DNA of 64,000 bases from Pseudanabaena sp. PCC 6802 (GTDB taxonomy: Bacteria; Cyanobacteriota; Cyanobacteriia; Pseudanabaenales; Pseudanabaenaceae), in NCBI RefSeq assembly GCF_000332175.1, contig NZ_KB235910.1, positions 124,001-188,000 on the forward strand, read 5' to 3'. A program made the position numbers and the translations under genes. Below are positions 63,872 to 64,000 of the stretch, one piece after another (the first letter of the stretch is position 1; every line of letters begins with the position of its first letter). The notes under the pieces were generated by a model. That model saw only the letters and a list, made by a program, of their open reading frames with translations, made no database searches and was not told the DNA's origin.

Positions 63872-64000
63872 AGTCCTCACAGGGAACAAACCAAGACCAC
63901 ACGAAAACCAACACCGTCGCCGATATCGCGCGCGTCGCTCCTGACGCGGAAAGACGAACGACAGTACCTGGCATCGAGGCCCCACGCACCGCCGCGCAAC
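63872..64000 (-). repeat. DGR variable repeat (VR)
   Basis: The variable copy of the template at 63513-63641. Against the template core (63531-63627), 17 differences are seen, and each falls on a minus-strand template adenine: 11 A-to-G, 5 A-to-T and 1 A-to-C. Four other adenines and all C, G and T positions are unchanged. The 5' end of the repeat continues beyond the window. A further adenine change (63640/63999) lies at the edge. Confidence 0.9.
63877..64000 (-). CDS. Target protein of a DGR, C-terminus (FGE/C-type-lectin fold)
   Basis: The frame ends at TGA (63877-63879), and 40 codons are inside the window. They read LRGGAWGLDARYCRSS, FRVRSDARDIGDG and VGFRVVLVCSL, the C-terminus of a formylglycine-generating-enzyme/sulfatase-modifying-type C-type lectin fold (RGGSW and GFRVV landmarks). 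In known DGRs this surface is the ligand-binding site. The Asn-rich sites of the template read here as G-L-D, Y, F, V, S-D and G-D-G. Start, signal sequence and domain partners lie beyond the right edge. Confidence 0.85.
   Translation of the reverse strand, partial: LRGGAWGLDARYCRSSFRVRSDARDIGDGVGFRVVLVCSL

Overview
The window is chromosomal DNA from a cyanobacterium. It carries genes for photosystem II (psbB, psbT) and the cytochrome b6f complex (petN), a ferredoxin-dependent nitrate assimilation cluster (nirA, nrtA, nrtB, nrtD, nrtC, narB), and several families known mainly from cyanobacteria (DUF3593, DUF3318, DUF1517, DUF1824, DUF928). The octamer GCGATCGC (HIP1) recurs throughout. The species cannot be fixed from the sequence. 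No rRNA, tRNA, CRISPR array, transposase or phage structural gene was seen.

Layout. 1-6 kb: the tail of an unknown gene, a Ser/Thr kinase fused to a periplasmic-binding-like domain, a PPOX flavoprotein, a WbuC cupin, a collapsed DUF4351 gene remnant and a Fic protein. 6.2-15.9 kb: the nitrate cluster, all on the minus strand, behind a textbook NtcA promoter with an NtcB-like site upstream. 16-31 kb: a VOC protein, a mechanosensitive channel, a class I lysyl-tRNA synthetase, two Uma2 nucleases, two methyltransferases, an APH-like/P-loop kinase fusion, a second Fic protein, ribokinase and a KefB-type antiporter. 31-40 kb: a CbiG-CobJ fusion for cobalamin, two tandem paralogous Ser/Thr kinases (one ending in 29 prolines), aroB and infC. 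40-53 kb: psbT-psbB, DUF3318 and DUF1517 proteins, a sugar-phosphate group (gap1, phosphoglycerate mutase, EF-hand transaldolase), aminopeptidase P, mazG, an extended signal peptidase I, petN and a neighbouring 40-residue membrane protein. 53-63.4 kb: a polytopic membrane protein with a repeat inserted in frame, an archaeal-type LeuC, small conserved proteins, a TlyA-type methyltransferase, an RTX protein, a divergent ThyX and ThiO.

The most notable signal is at the right edge (63.5-64.0 kb, minus strand): the template repeat and variable repeat of a diversity-generating retroelement (DGR). The two 129-bp repeats lie 359 bp apart. Inside a 97-bp core they differ at 17 positions, all of which are adenines in the template. 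All 11 Asn codons of the template are changed in the variable copy, which encodes the C-terminus of a formylglycine-generating-enzyme/C-type-lectin-fold protein running off the window. No reverse transcriptase lies inside the window.

Intergenic space is crowded with dispersed palindromic repeats of at least five families. The largest is a roughly 100-bp element with TATAGC-type ends found about nine times, including once inside the nrt cluster. A different repeat has entered a coding sequence in frame at 54.66 kb.
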